A DNA stretch of 64,000 bases from Misgurnus anguillicaudatus (GCF_027580225.2 NC_073358.2:30158501-30222500), one strand, 5' to 3'; positions 24,700-37,430 are shown, counted from the stretch's first letter. Notes: a model not told the origin generated them from the letters alone. Numbers and translations are program-made.

Positions 24700-25616
24700 T
24701 TAAAGGAATATTCCATTTTCTTAAAAGAAAAATCCAGATAATTTACTCACCACCATGTCATCCAAAATGTTGATGTCTTTTTTTGTTCAGTCGAGAAGTA
24801 ATTATGTTTTTTGAGGAAAACATTGCAAGATTTTTCTCATTTTAATGGACTTTAATAGACACCAACAATTAACACTTAACTCAACACGTAACAGTTTTTT
24901 TCAACGGAATTTCAAAGGACTATAAACAATCCCAAACGAGGCATAAGGGTCTTATCTAGCAAAATGATTGTCATTTTTGACAAGAAAAATAACAAATATA
25001 CACATTTAAAGCACAACTTCTCGTCCGGTCCAGCGCGACCTAACGTAAATGCGTAGTGACGTAGGGAGGTCACGTGTTACATATATAAAACGCACATTTG
25101 CGGACCATTGTTAACAATAAACTGACACAAAGACATTAATTAGTATCAGTTGACATACAACAACGTAGGAACGGTCCTCTTTCAACACACTTGTAAACAC
25201 TGGGGCGGAGTTTCGCGTTCGTCTTCTGTGACCTCTTGACGTCATGACGTATTGCGTGGGGTCACACTGGCGCATCACGACCGGATCTAGACGAGAAATT
25301 GTGGTTTAAAAGTGTATATTTGTTATTTTTATTTGTCAAAAATGACAATTGTTTTGCTAGATAAGACCCTTATGTCTCGTTTGGAATTGTTTATAGTCCT
25401 TTGAAATTCCGTTGAAAAAAACTGTTACGTGTTGAGTTAAGTGTTAATTGTTGGTGTCTATTAAAGTCCATTATAATGAGAAAAATCCTGCAACGTTTTC
25501 CTCAAAAAACATAATTTCTTCTCGACTGAACAAAGAAAGACATCAACATTTTGGATGATATGGTGGTGGGTGGATTGTCTGGATTTTTCTTTTGAGAAAA
25601 TTTAATATTCCTTTAA
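24700..25616. mobile_element. TTAA-bounded fold-back element, family A copy 2
   Basis: Left TTAAAGGAATATTCCATTTT and right AAAATTTAATATTCCTTTAA. The two halves are near-complete inverted copies, sharing ATCCAGATAATTTACTCACC, TGACATACAACAACGT and the CpG-rich GACGTCATGACGTATTGCG centre with 7310-8209. About 917 bp. Confidence 0.87.
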
Positions 25617-26159
25617 ATGATGCAGTTATTTCATCATTATCATTTAAGCTATTTTTCGCTTTCTTGCTCTGTTTACATCCTTATGTCAATCACAGAGAAG
25701 CAAGTTAGTGAATTAATATAACAAAAGGGTGACATTTAAATAATTGGAGAGTTTTACTACCGCTCCCATCTGCAGAAGATCTAGTTTTGCTTGTACAGAG
25801 GCCATTATTTATATATATAAACTTTATTACAGGCTGTAGACCCAACAACAAGACATACAACAAAAAAGGAGCTGCATTATGAGGAGCGAGCAGAACTCGG
25901 ACACAATGTACACGGCAAATCATCAGTGTTAAATGTACATTGCTGGTGTTAATATGAGTACCACCAAACCTGGCCAGCATTGTACAGTACATTTAAGAGC
26001 AGTGATTTTGCTGTGTAGGTGATAAATGGATGCTGAGCTGTTAGTCATTATAAACAAGTTTATGCAATAAAAAAACACAGATTGGTGGGGGAGAAGGGCG
26101 CTCTGTGTGCATTAAAGAAAATAGCTTTATATTGCCTTTGAAAAAGTGACCATTATTTA
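25617..26159. other. lamc3 intron 2 spacer
   Basis: No recognisable feature beyond AT-rich sequence. Confidence 0.3.
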
Positions 26160-26834
26160 ACCTCTCTCTCTCAAATTCAATTTTCAATTTAAGTGTGCTG
26201 GAATGACAAAAACTGTACATTTGTATTGCCAAAGCATTTGCGGCTTGTCTGCGTACCAATAGTGCAAATAAAAGTAAAAATTTAAACAAAGTATATAGTG
26301 CAAAATTAAAGGTAGAATAGTAAAGTAGAAATACAATAAAGAATAAAAACAAAACGCAAAAAAAGTAGTATCTACATAAAATGGAGACATTAAGTCAGAT
26401 CAGATTGATTTTTTTCTTATATTAAGACGTGCAGACACATATTGTGCTGCTAACACACAGCAGTCCTTGCGTTTTCCTAACAGGTTTTTAAATGTTTTGT
26501 TTATGCAGTTTATTTTTTGGTAGAAAATTGTCTGTATATCCGTGTACTTTGTGCATTCTGTTAGAAAGTGCAGCTGTGTCTCAATTTGGTTTTTGGTCAC
26601 AGTGCGGACACAACCTGTCCTCCTGTGGCAGGCAGCCATGTTTTTTTGTGTGTCCATCTCTATAATAAGCTTGTGTCCACTGAGTCTGTATGTGGTCAAG
26701 ATGGATCTCAGCTTTTTATTTGTCACCGTGAACAGAAAGTTTGCCTCTCTCTCTCTTTCTCTCACGCTTTGTGTGAGAGTTAATATTGCCTTGTGTGACT
26801 CAGCCCATTCAGTATATATTTTTATCTTGTGCAA
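26160..26834 (-). pseudogene. LINE retrotransposon 3' fragment (end of ORF2 plus 3' UTR)
   Basis: The minus strand reads KKLRSILTTYRLSGHKLIIE, then CVRTVTKNQIETQLHFLTEC, TKYTDIQ and LLGKRKDCCVLAAQYVSARL. This is the C-terminal zinc-knuckle and tail of a fish LINE ORF2. The expected C-x2-C has lost its second Cys (CVRT). After the stop comes an AT-rich 3' UTR (TTTGCACTATTGGTACGC), ending in AATTGAATTT and GAGAGAG units at 26161-26195, a typical LINE tail. No reverse transcriptase core remains. 5' truncation is normal for LINEs. Identification is from remembered family features. Confidence 0.7.
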
Positions 26835-27433
26835 AAATCAAAACATGCAAAACAAGAAACCTTTAGGTAGTTCTCACACATTATCCTGTTAAAAATTTAA
26901 ATCATCTCCCACCTGTGATAGAGACACTATTCCTAAAATAAGACCACAAGCGTCGGTCACAAAAAGTAAACTCTATCTCATACAGTATATCTACTGACAT
27001 ATGATGGAATGACATCTTTCTGCTGCACCCTCCCTCATCCTTTCTTTAGGCTTTTTCTGAAAAAGGTTTAATGGCAAGGACATGATGAATGAAGCATGAA
27101 GCTTTTATTTAATATGAGCTTCCAAACAAACCTCACGTCAAAATATAATGATGCCTGTTTAGCTACTGCACTAATTCATTGGAATAAAGCATCTGACTGT
27201 GTGAAGCATCTGAGTATACTAATAAGTAAATGTGAAGGTGTATCTGCTGTAAAAGTCTGTTATTTTTCTCATAAAATGACTTTCCATTTCATGCACATAA
27301 TCTATTTTCTTATAAGTGCACAAGCAGAATTTTTAGGGCTTATAAAAGAAAGCTAAAGGTGTTATTCAATGTTTCTTTTGTGGGAGCACCAGTAACCCTT
27401 ACAGTATAATTCAAGTTGCTGATCTAATAGCAT
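26835..27433. other. lamc3 intron 2 spacer
   Basis: No gene or repeat end recognised. Confidence 0.3.
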
Positions 27434-27550
27434 ACACTCTTAAAAGCTTTAAAGCAGTTTTAACATCTGAAGAACCTTTCTGTTTCACAAGAGGTTCTTT
27501 AAGGTGATAAAAGGTTCTTTAGATTATAAAAAATTATAAAGAAATTGATA

Positions 27551-28757
27551 TTAAAGGTCCCTTTCCTCTGTCGCTTTTATTGATTTATACTGTTTTCTAA
27601 GGTCTACTCATGACGTTCGCGTGGTTTATACATCCAAAAACATCAAAGGCAATAAGTAATAGGCAATTTTGTACCCTGGTTTTGAGGCTGGTTCGAGAAA
27701 GGATCTGTTTTGAGGGGCCAGCCGCATTGACGACTTGGAAGTAAACGCCCACTGCTATGATTGGATAATAGTTTTTCATAGTCATTTATTTCATCTCATG
27801 TGTGTAATCAGTTTACTGTTTAGTGAGTGTCTTAAGACACAATGGGCCCTATTTTAATGATCTGAAACGCAAGTGACTTTGTGGGCGGATCTTGGGCGCT
27901 GTTGCTATTTTCCCGGCGGGAGAAATAACTCTTGCGGCAGGTGCAAATCAATAAGGGGTTGGTCTTTTAGATTCATTATTCATAGATGTGGTTTGGGCGT
28001 AACGTCAAATAAACCAATCAGAACGCTATCCAACATTCCCTTTAAACGCCAGGGCGCAAGTTCCATGGCGGGTTGCTATTATTATGACCGCCCAAGGAGC
28101 GCAAGTTCATTACCTAGTTTGCCGACATACGTCTGTGGAGTGAAAAACCCGCTGTGCGTTGGTGCAAAATACGAATGATACATGCGTCACTGAAAAAGTC
28201 AATTGCGCTCGGTGCAAGATAGGGCTCAATGTCTTTCTTACCGGCCGTCACTGTGACACATTGTACTAAAGTGCTTTACTCACATAAGCTGCGCCATTCT
28301 GTCTGGATCCAATATTGATGGAGTAGCATTGCTTTTTAATCACAGTCTCTCTTCAAATCCAGCGTTCTTCTGAACATCCGAACACAGAGCAAATGTTATG
28401 CTTTCCTCGTTTGATAGGAATGATGTCTCTCGACAAAAACAATGGCCCGAATACAGTAGGTTGACATTCAGCCATCCTTGCTGTAACTTGTTAGAAACTC
28501 ACTGAACTACACGTATTATGTGGGCGCGGTCTCAAGTTGGAGAGCTCATGAATAGTAATGACCTCGATAAATACCACGTCACACTGGGCAGCTTTTCTAA
28601 TTGACCTGATTTCTCCGCTTATTTCTTTTCAGTGGCTAGAGCTGACAGAGGACGTAGAAGTTAATTTTCACATTCACAACACAAACACATATGGACCTGA
28701 CACATATCAAAAAACAAACAAACAAGTAAAACAGTTTTATGTGGAAGGACCCCTTAA
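27551..28757. mobile_element. Nested TTAA-bounded element (second level)
   Basis: Left TTAAAGGTCCCTTTCCTC and right GTGGAAGGACCCCTTAA are inverted complements, about 1207 bp apart including a third insertion. TTAA occurs at both junctions with the outer element. Confidence 0.72.
27844..28227. mobile_element. Innermost MITE (third level) with GGGCCCTAT ends
   Basis: Left GGGCCCTATTTTAATGATC and right GCAAGATAGGGCTC are inverted ends. GC-rich interior (GGGCGCTG, GGCGCAAG, GTGGTTTGGGCGTAACG) like the 22660-23856 family. AAT flanks both sides, but the target duplication is uncertain. Confidence 0.7.
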
Positions 28758-28844
28758 AAGAACCTTTAATTAAGTGGAACCAAAAAAGGTTCTTCAATGG
28801 CATCGCTGTCAAGAACCTTTGTAGCACCTTTACTTTAAGAGTGT

Positions 28845-29449
28845 TACGTGAAACTTCTCAAACCTTTTTTGCTTGAGTAATTGTACGACTTAATGATAAC
28901 ATTCACTTTTTTCAAAGTTACAGACAAAGGCTGCTAAAAAAAACCCTTCATGAGCACACTTTAATCCATCTGTTGGCCAGTCTTGTGTTCTTTTTCCTCA
29001 CCATCATCATCTTTTATTTTAAAAATAGATGTGGAGGTGGAGACATTTCATTCTTTTGGCAGGTAGTTATCATCTAATTTCTCGTCAACTTAGGTTTGAT
29101 TTGTACTGGACCTATACATTTAATAAATGTGTGACTCTGCGGTTGTCTTTTTTTAGAGAATATCAAGCTCTGACTGTTGGCTGTCACCTCAGATTTTCTG
29201 AAATTCATTTGATGGCTATGACTGTATCTCTATGTGGGAAAAAGCCTATTACAGTACAAACCTTAAGAAAGGTTCTAGTCTCTGTTTAGAAACATGACAT
29301 GGTGAGCACACCCACATTGGGCCATGTGATTCTGCTGTGAAACTCGGAAACTTAGAGGCTGTTTACACGACAATTTGTTTGTTCGTTTACACGTTGACAG
29401 CGATTTGGGGTCCTGAAAATGCAAATTATATATTATATAATAGTATATT
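28845..29449. other. lamc3 intron 2 spacer
   Basis: AT-rich. No exon or complete repeat recognised. Confidence 0.3.
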
Positions 29450-29724
29450 AAAGAGCAACTATCGTCTGATTCATGATTTTTCCTTTTTGTTTGGTGTGTA
29501 AGTGTGTATTAGTACATGTTAACGATATGCAAAAGGTACAAACCCAAAGGTAAACGATGCACGAGTTATCGTTTCCAACATAAAATCTTTCTTGGACTAC
29601 AACAAATACACGGATTGTAGGCAACAGTTTACTTCCTGGGCCGGTTGACGTAGACAAGACTGACATTATAATAATTCCTCCCACTTTGACTTACAGCCTG
29701 TAAATTTGAAATCGGTGCACCTTA
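29450..29724. mobile_element. Fragment related to the 50.5-kb element
   Basis: Shares, in opposite orientation, GGATTGTAGGCAACAGTTTA, AAACGATGCACGAGTTATCG-like and GACAAGACTGACATTATAAT sequence with 50520-50710. Complete ends were not identified. Confidence 0.6.
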
Positions 29725-29990
29725 ATGCCACGTACACACCAAACGCTTAGCATCGCATTGCTCGCTCTAGATTACTAGATTTTTTGCTTGAGTTGAATAT
29801 TTTCAACCTGACTTGCGCGAAGGCGCGTTTGAGGCAAGTAGCACGTGTTTTCACGCTAATCGCGCTGCCCAATTCACGTCATTCACATCGCCCCGCGTGA
29901 GGATGCATCTGATCGCGTCTTTGCATTGACTTTGTATGTAATCTACTTGCGCAAATCGTTGAACTCATGTTTGGTGTGTATGCCCCATAA
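29725..29990. mobile_element. MITE with TGCCACGTACACACCAAAC ends
   Basis: TGCCACGTACACACCAAAC (29727) is mirrored by GTTTGGTGTGTATGCCCCA near 29969. CpG-rich interior (TTGCGCGAAGGCGCGTTTG). About 265 bp. Confidence 0.65.
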
Positions 29991-30226
29991 CACTTTTCCA
30001 GCAAAGTTTTGGCACTTTATAGTCATGCAGGGTCACCTCCTAAAAAAAAAATGCTTGATGCTTCCCATCTTGATTGTTTGAATTTATCGCGCTGTAGAAG
30101 AATGTGGTTTTTCTAAGGTAAAAATAACCATCTACTGTCCTGGCATACGTAATTTAGTCGTCTTGGCGGAACCACAAAAGAAAAACTTATCTATTTTCAC
30201 TACATCGTTGTCATGTAAATATGGCC

Positions 30227-30401
30227 TTAAAGGTGTAATGTGTTTTTTTTAGCAGCATCTATAGCATTTAGATTGTGAATTGCAACCAACCTCAATTTCG
30301 AAACACAATGACTACATACACACTACTATTAATATAGTTATGTATATTAAATTGTGTTTATGTCAAGAGATCCTTTTAAAAGCCCCACACTGCACCCTTA
30401 A
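30227..30401. mobile_element. Short TTAA MITE (family B, deleted copy)
   Basis: Left TTAAAGGTGTAATGTGT and right CACACTGCACCCTTAA, 175 bp. The right part GTCAAGAGATCCTTTTAAAA is shared with 35726-36112. It lies 294 bp downstream of lamc3 exon 2. Confidence 0.75.
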
Positions 30402-30694
30402 AAGTAATGAATATTTCCTTGAAGTCTCCACATATTGTACAGGGAAGCACTAAAAGCCAATAAAACAAGTTATTGACAACAATAAAGATAAACATTATGT
30501 ATGCATGGCATTTAGTAGTCAGCAGTTTCAGATTATTGATCATTAGCTTTAGCAAAACTGTATGACTGACCTCTTAGTCAGGAAACCACATTTGGAAATA
30601 CACTATACTTTTTGGCACAAGCATGTTTTTAACCTGTTGTTAATGCATTAAATGACATGTCTCAGATAAACTGTAATAAAATGATTTAACAAAC

Positions 30695-30999
30695 CTGTAA
30701 AACAGGACTCTGATCAAAGTTGTAGGCACTGGGTCGTCCCTCCAGCGTGGAGAAGGCCACATTTCCACCAGTTAGGGGAGAGATATCACTAAACTCATCT
30801 GTGCAGACAGCCATCCTCTCATTGTCTCCTGGACGTATGAAGCCCTTCTTGTCTCTCCCGTAGGTTTTACGACAGGAAGCGCTGTAATATTGGTAAGGTT
30901 GCCATGGTCCATTGTCTTCTGTACGCTTGTAGATGGCAAAGCTCTCTGGTCGGCTGGTGTAGAACTTCAAACGAACATATGTGATCTCAAAGGCCTTAC
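30695..30999 (-). CDS. lamc3: lamc3 exon 2: central LN domain
   Basis: Acceptor TTTTATTCCCCAAG precedes this exon. Its first two bases complete the Gly split from exon 1, giving HLG-KAFEITYVRLKF. The 305-nt exon encodes the most conserved part of the LN domain: FYTSRPESFAIYKRT, YQYYSASCRKTYGR, CTDEFSDISPLTGGNVAFST and LEGRPSAYNFDQSPVLQ. It ends in phase 0 at CAG, with donor GTTTGT. That donor is weaker than the others because it has T at +3 and T at +4. The protein is secreted, and this region contributes to laminin polymer nodes by family knowledge. The exon stands alone between a 6.5-kb and a 20-kb intron. Confidence 0.95.
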
Positions 31000-31000
31000 C

Positions 31001-31457
31001 TTGGGGAATAAAATGTGTACAAAAATGAGTTTGTGTATAATGCCTTCACACAAATAATATTTATAGTTGTTATAAAATGGACATCGCAGAAATGATTGTT
31101 CAATTACTGCTGTTGCTATGAAGATCCCACAAAAGTCAATTTAAGCGATCTACAATTAAAGCACATAGAGTAGCCTGTAAACCAGGGGCGTTGCTAAACA
31201 TACAGTAGCTTTACTGGGGCACAGGCCCCCCCTTTACTTTTTCTATCACTTTTAAAAGCCACCGTTGCTTAACCCACCACCCCTAAACTGTAACAAGCAC
31301 TGGGAAATGTTAACATGTATGCATTTAAAATACTGAAGTTTTTAGCCAACTATTATTGTCTGAAAGATTTATTCATTGTTATCATACAAAAATGCTATTC
31401 TATAAACTTGACAGAGGTTTTCTTCAGACTTTTCATTTGATATCTAACCTGACCTGA
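31001..31457. other. lamc3 intron 1, proximal to exon 2
   Basis: AT-rich with the exon 2 acceptor at its left edge. No other feature recognised. Confidence 0.35.
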
Positions 31458-32908
31458 TTAAAGGAGCAGTGAATCAAATACTCAATTTTAACTTGATAAT
31501 TTGTTATATGAGATTATCATAGTTAAATGAACATCCTGCAAGTTTCAGAACTGAAAACGTCCGTGCTACTGAAATATAACAGTTTTGGCACCAAGCCAGT
31601 ATTACACCAAGTGTGGAATTCGGAGAAATATGACATCAAAGTAGAATTGAAGCACCTCCCCGAATCCAAATACAGCTATCACTTTTGTAGCCCCGCCCAC
31701 AGCTTCGCGTGACACACGTGTGTCTCAACAATCAGTAAACATGTCTTTAAAGATTGCCAAATGTAACCAAAATTACTTTTAACATTTTTTTTTTCGGAGA
31801 GACTTTTATTTTGACGGGGTGATCTGTTATACCATGGAAATAACCATGTTGTGGAAGAACTGCGTGGAAACAACACAGAAGCTAAATACTTTAATTCGGA
31901 GGCTCGGAACATAACATTAGGAATGCATGGATAAAGGTTGTTTTTGAAGAAGTTCCAGCTCGCGTGGGGAGTGTTTGATTACGTTGTGTACAGCGGATTC
32001 ATTTGTGGATTCATTTGTAAAGAAGCAAGTCGATGCTGGCTGGATTTGCAGAGAGACTGTGATAAAAGCACCACTAATATTGGATCTGACGAAAATGACA
32101 CAGCAAGTAAGACATTTTATTTTATTTAAGTTACTGCGTTTCACTATTGCTTTGTTAGAAGAGATCGCTTGATATGTCCTGTTGTAACATCCGTGTCTAA
32201 ACACGTATGTTTGACTGTTTTAATTTACTAAAACATTAAATAAAGGTACAACACTTAATAAAGGTACAACACTTAACAATACGATTGTAATTTAATGGTA
32301 GAAATATGCAAAGTTAGTGATAAGCAAGGACTCATCATCCGCAATTTAGATTATGATGCCCGCTTACTGTGTTGTATACGGTAATTTAGGCAAGTTGCGT
32401 TTAAAAGGTCAAACACTCAACAAAGCTTTTTTATCAAATAACTGTGGTATGTAACGTTACGTGTATCTAAGAGCAACCTTACAAGCACAATAGAAATATA
32501 CAAAGTTATTGATAAGTGTTGTTTACGGTACTTTAGTCACGTCGAGTTTAAAGTTTTGTTTCTACTTTACTATACGTATTGTAATTTATGTGTATCATCT
32601 TTAGCACCCAGAATCTTTTGTGGGTAAAACATATATGTGTTCGTCTGCTATTTTTACACATGTTTTTAAAACATTTCCCCACATGTAATGACGGGTAATG
32701 AAGCTGTCCAATCACAGCAGTGGGTGTTTACCTCCAGGTCTTCAATGCGGCCCGCCCCTTCAAACTAAGCTTTTCTCCAGAGAGCCACTAAATAGCCTAT
32801 TACTTATTGCTTTTGATGTTTTTGAATGTAAAAACAACGCGAACATCATAAGTAGACATGAGACAACAGTATAAAACAATAAAATCGACAAATTCACCGC
32901 CCCTTTAA
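31458..32908. mobile_element. TTAA-bounded element, 1.45 kb
   Basis: Left TTAAAGGAGCAGTGAATC and right AATTCACCGCCCCTTTAA are inverted complements. Short internal open frames match no known transposase. Second-largest TTAA element in the window. Confidence 0.7.
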
Positions 32909-33865
32909 TTTGATTATCAAGTCTTACCTCCCTCAAACTCGGTTCTGCTGAACGCTTTCACTGCCTCGCCCAAAAGTTATGTCAACGCTGCATGTCAAAA
33001 TAAGATTAGTTTCGTCAGTTTTTCATAGCGTACCTCAATCATGCACCGTCACCTGCACTTCTGTGTGCGCACGCACGCACGGCTACGTGGGTTGCCAGAT
33101 CAGATCCGCGTAACAAAACCATCCCAATGTCCATTCAAAACTAGCCTTAAAGCATTCCAATGATGATTCACAGCCCAAATACCAACAAATAATGATGGAA
33201 ATCCTACTTTAACCCACTGAAAAACATTAACTTGCAGAAACAGTTTAAAAGTAGGCTAGCCCAATTCTCAACTCCGCCTGAAGGTCTCACACCTGGCAAC
33301 AGTCGCGCGCGGACATGTATTTCTGCGTCAGTTTGTGTTCTTGATGTACGACTGCTTCGCTTTAATAATTGTGAATTTGGTTAACTTTACTACGTTGCAA
33401 TGCATACAGATATTTTTCATTTTGTGCCACGATTATCAATGTAAATGAATAGCCTACACTAAGAAATTCAATTGTTAAAATTTAAACTTGAGATTTATAC
33501 ACATCAGATTTAAGCTGTTGTTTACCAAACTTGTGTAAGGTTTTCCTCCGCATCTTTTTATCCTTTATGTATTAAACATCACATTGAACTGTGATTTTGT
33601 GCATTTCTGCTATCCATGACATATTTGTTTATTTGTCTAAGAAATATAAATAAAACATGTCAAGAAGGCTGTTGTGTACAAAATGACAAGAAATATCCTT
33701 TGATTTGTTTTCTTTCTGGCCATTATGAAATATATTGTTTGATCAATGTAACCATCAAAAAAGTTTGCTGTTGTACTGCCTTATTTACATTTTTGTTCAT
33801 TTTTGTAAAGCTAATATACTGAATGTGTATGTCTTAATCCACAAATAAACTGAAACATCTCTCAA

Positions 33866-33928
<63 letters not shown>

Positions 33929-35725
33929 ATCATTTGGTTTGAGACCCCATAAATATGGCCTTGGTCTGTTCTTGACCTGAAAGTATCAGAATACAATTCA
34001 GATATTTGTATCCACCGTAGTTCTGTCTTTCTAGTGCTGTCTGTCTTCAAACATGGTCCATGATGGTTGCCATGTTAAAATCATTTAAGCATCATTATAT
34101 CTCAGCATGAAAGCGATTATCTTGGCTGGAGAAAACAGTTCAAGGAAATAGAGAGACAATGAAAAAGAAAAGCTAGAAATAAAAGTTCCTCTCCAACTCT
34201 AATTGTGATGAATGAAACTGCAGTCTGAAATAAGCAGCAGATTACTGAATGTGTGTAACACACCAGATTTATAAGTGCATTTTATTTTATACAGTAAGCC
34301 ATCTGGTCATACTGTAGCACTGCAGCTGTTATTCTTGTTTGTCCTGAAAAACAAAATGAGTAGACTAAACGTATCTGTGTATACATCTGTGGGTGTGTTT
34401 TGTCTGAATTCACTTAAACTTGACCAGACTTAATATTTACCTAAAACTCAAAAGTCCAGCTATGAGTAGACCCACTTCTAGCCAAAATAAACTTGAATTT
34501 GGTTACATGTTGTTATCAAAATAACTTGCGAATGTGCGATATTTACTGCATCTCGTAAGTAAAGTCAACAGTGATTACGAGGTGTTTGGTTTCATTTACT
34601 TATTTTATTTTGGGGCTTCTTTAAAATGTTCATCGACAGCCCAAATGTTGTCTTGTTTTAGCCTAGAGTGTTTTGTGGCTTAGACGTCTTTAAAAACTCA
34701 AATTTGCTTGCTGGATTGTTGCAATCATCTCTATTAAAAGTAAACTAGATATTTTGTTAAATTAAGGTTTTGGAATATCATTAACAATCTTAGCAGAGGA
34801 TAAACACTGTAAGTTAAAAATAACAGCAGCATTCATGGTTTAACTATATTGCTTTAAAATGTATATAGGCTACCAGTCAAAATGTAATATGGTTCTATGT
34901 CTAATTTGCATTTGACAATTTTTCATGTCTGGAAGTGTCTAGCTACAAACATCTGTATCTCATTCTGGTTCTTTGAAGATGAATGAATCACAATGGAAAC
35001 CAGATGTGGACACATTCCTCAAACCTCTGTGTATGTGTGTTTGGTTGTGTGTTTATATGTGTGTGTATGGGAAAGACCTGACCTGCCACTGGACACTGGC
35101 AGGTCTGTGTGTTTGTCTTATTCTTTGTAATGTTTTCTGTACCACCCCTTTAGCTTCCTCCGCTGTCTGTGTAGGCCTCCCTGAGATGTATTCTGTTTGG
35201 TTAGGAAACATGAAAAGACCTTTCATAAACACCCAACCGCAACCCATCTTAGAATCAAAGCTAATAAATGAACATGTTAGAGGGATGCGGTTCAGTATCT
35301 AAGTATTCAGATCTAAAACTAAAGTATCTTTCCTTCTTTCTTTCTTTTATTGTTTCTTTCTCGAGAGTAAAAACATTGTATTGTGTTCATGTCTACTTGT
35401 AGTTTCTTGTGCATAGATCTGTCCAGACAGTCAGGTATTTTGTTGAGCAACTGATGGCTTTGAACTCTTTCTTTTTTTTAACAGTGCAATAGGAGTAAAC
35501 AGAATTGTTGTTGTTTTACACCAAAGACTGTGCCAAATGGCTGATCTCAGCGTGTTTAAAGTCCTCTCTGGAGGATAAACAATTCTTGTCATCTTTGGTC
35601 TAAAATGTGTTATATTTCCCTGCTTTCACATGTTAAAAAACTGGATAAATGTTTTGTGGTATGTGTACATGAAAGTACCCCATTCTGCATTTTAATCCTC
35701 TGCTGTTTTCTACCTGTTCAGCTAT
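32909..35725. other. lamc3 intron 1 spacer with CT microsatellite
   Basis: Holds (GCAC)n-like words near 33070 and a (CT)n tract at 33869-33926. No exon, transposase or complete element was recognised. Confidence 0.35.
33869..33926. repeat. (CT)n microsatellite
   Basis: About 29 uninterrupted TC units. Confidence 0.97.
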
Positions 35726-36112
35726 TTAAAGGTGCAGTGTGTACATTTTAGCGACATCTAGTGGTGAGGTGCTGGTGAATTGCGACCAATGGCTCAGTCC
35801 ACTACTTACCCCTAGTTTTTTAATCACATAAAGAAGCTACGGTAGCCACCACCGGACAAACATGTCATCGGAGACATCTTAGGTAAAAAAAGTTTGTCCA
35901 ATAAGGGTTTCAGTAGAAACATGGAGCACAAAATGGCGACTTCCATGTAAGGGGACACTCTGTATATGTAGTTAAAAACGTCTCATTCTAAGGTAATAAA
36001 CACATAACGGTTCATTACGAAAGTCTTTATACACCACTGATAATATAGTTTTGTATATTATTTTGCATTTCTGTCAAGAGATCCTTCTAAAAATTACACA
36101 CTGCACCTTTAA
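35726..36112. mobile_element. TTAA MITE (family B, fuller copy)
   Basis: Left TTAAAGGTGCAGTGTGTA and right TTACACACTGCACCTTTAA. The internal ATTTTAGCGACATCTAGTGG sequence is typical of a widespread fish element. 387 bp. Confidence 0.82.
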
Positions 36113-36230
36113 AAAAAAACTATAAAAAATAAGAAGATCTAAATATTAACCGGGCCAAAATTTTGCTACTCAAATTTCCATGTTGTGGGATTTTTAAAGA
36201 AGATCCCAAAAAGATTTAAAATTTCATGGC

Positions 36231-36557
36231 AGCTGTTTGCCAGTAACTTACTGTAGATTTAAATGTATATTATTTATTGGCAACAATTAAATTAACATTA
36301 AGCATTAACAAGTCTTTATCTTTACAGAATAAAACTTAAATAACAGCCTCATGCAAAGCATTCTGGGAACTAAAATCTGAAGGAAAAAAACAGAAAAAGG
36401 TTGATGAGGATTTCTGGTTACCAGAATGCTTTGCATGAGGCTGATATTTTATAGTTTTATTCTGTATAAAGATAAAAACTTTGACTTTTAACTTTGAACA
36501 AACTTTGCCAGTAAATAACATACATTTAAATCTACAGTAAGTTACTGGCAAACAGCA
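36231..36557. repeat. Large palindrome (fold-back MITE)
   Basis: Left arm begins AGCTGTTTGCCAGTAACTTA and right arm ends TAAGTTACTGGCAAACAGC. Inner arms CAGCCTCATGCAAAGCATTC and GAATGCTTTGCATGAGGCTG are also exact complements. Non-coding, 327 bp. Confidence 0.85.
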
Positions 36558-36960
36558 GCAATTTTTACAGTGTAGAATGCTTTAATGTCAAATACAGTAT
36601 ATAAACAAAATAAACAAACAAATGTTTAGACTTATACTATTAAGATACATGCTTGCAGACAGTTTCACAGACAACTAACTACAAATAAAGAAACTAAATG
36701 CAAATTACACGTTTTCACATATTCTGGCAGAAAAAAAACGTTTAATAAATTATTCATACCAAAAGAGGTACCAGAGAGGTACATATTCATACCAAATATA
36801 CTTATCTGTACCTAAATGGTACATATTAGGACTTTTAAAGTGCTCTGCTATAAGGAAAGCTTGGGACAATCCTTCATGTTTCCTTATTTTTACACACTGC
36901 ATTACTTCCATTCTACCAAAAAATGTCTTTTCATTACTGTTTTGTACACATTTAGAGACA

Positions 36961-37430
36961 TACAGTACTGTGCAAAAGTCTTAGGCCACCATCACCAGCT
37001 TTTTTTTAGCAAAGTTTTAATATCCATCCATATTTGTTTTACCCTTTTTAAGATACAAACAGAATTTTTAGAACTAAATGTCTTCTTCAGGCATCAGTCA
37101 GTATTTATTGTGACCTCTCTTGGCATGAAACACATCTTGAGCTTTTTTGAGGAGACTAAAGTCCTGAAATCATTAGAAATTAGGATTTAATTTCATTTAG
37201 GTTTAAGAGATCCTGCAGCAGGCTGCTATTGCTCAAGTGGAAGGGGAGTTTACCCTATATATTCGACACTTCAACTTATACTTTTATACTGTTTTTAATA
37301 CTACATACACATTTCCTGTATTTTCTGGTTGTATAATGAGACTGAGAAATAATTATATATGATCACTGCAATTGCAAAAACAACAAATCTAATGGTAGCA
37401 GGTACCCTAAGACTTTTGCACAGTACTGTA
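36961..37430. mobile_element. Tc1-like MITE with TA target, next to lamc3 exon 1
   Basis: TACAGTACTGTGCAAAAGTC (36961) and GACTTTTGCACAGTACTGTA (ending 37430) are perfect inverted complements, extending by CTTAGG/CCTAAG. The TA at each end fits Tc1/mariner insertion. The 470-bp interior carries no transposase. It lies 60 bp inside lamc3 intron 1. Confidence 0.9.

Larger units (their letters stand above)
27434..28844. mobile_element. Outer MITE with ACACTCTTAAAAG ends and AGAACCTTT repeats
   Basis: Left ACACTCTTAAAAGC is mirrored by CTTTACTTTAAGAGTGT. Subterminal words GAAGAACCTTT and AAAGGTTCTT recur inside both ends. It is interrupted at 27551 by a second element and resumes at AAAGAACCTTTAATTAAG. 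The unbroken element would be near 200 bp. Confidence 0.75.

Noticed and set aside
26542..26892. Plus-strand open frame over the LINE fragment
   Set aside because: Antisense shadow of the minus-strand LINE ORF2 tail.
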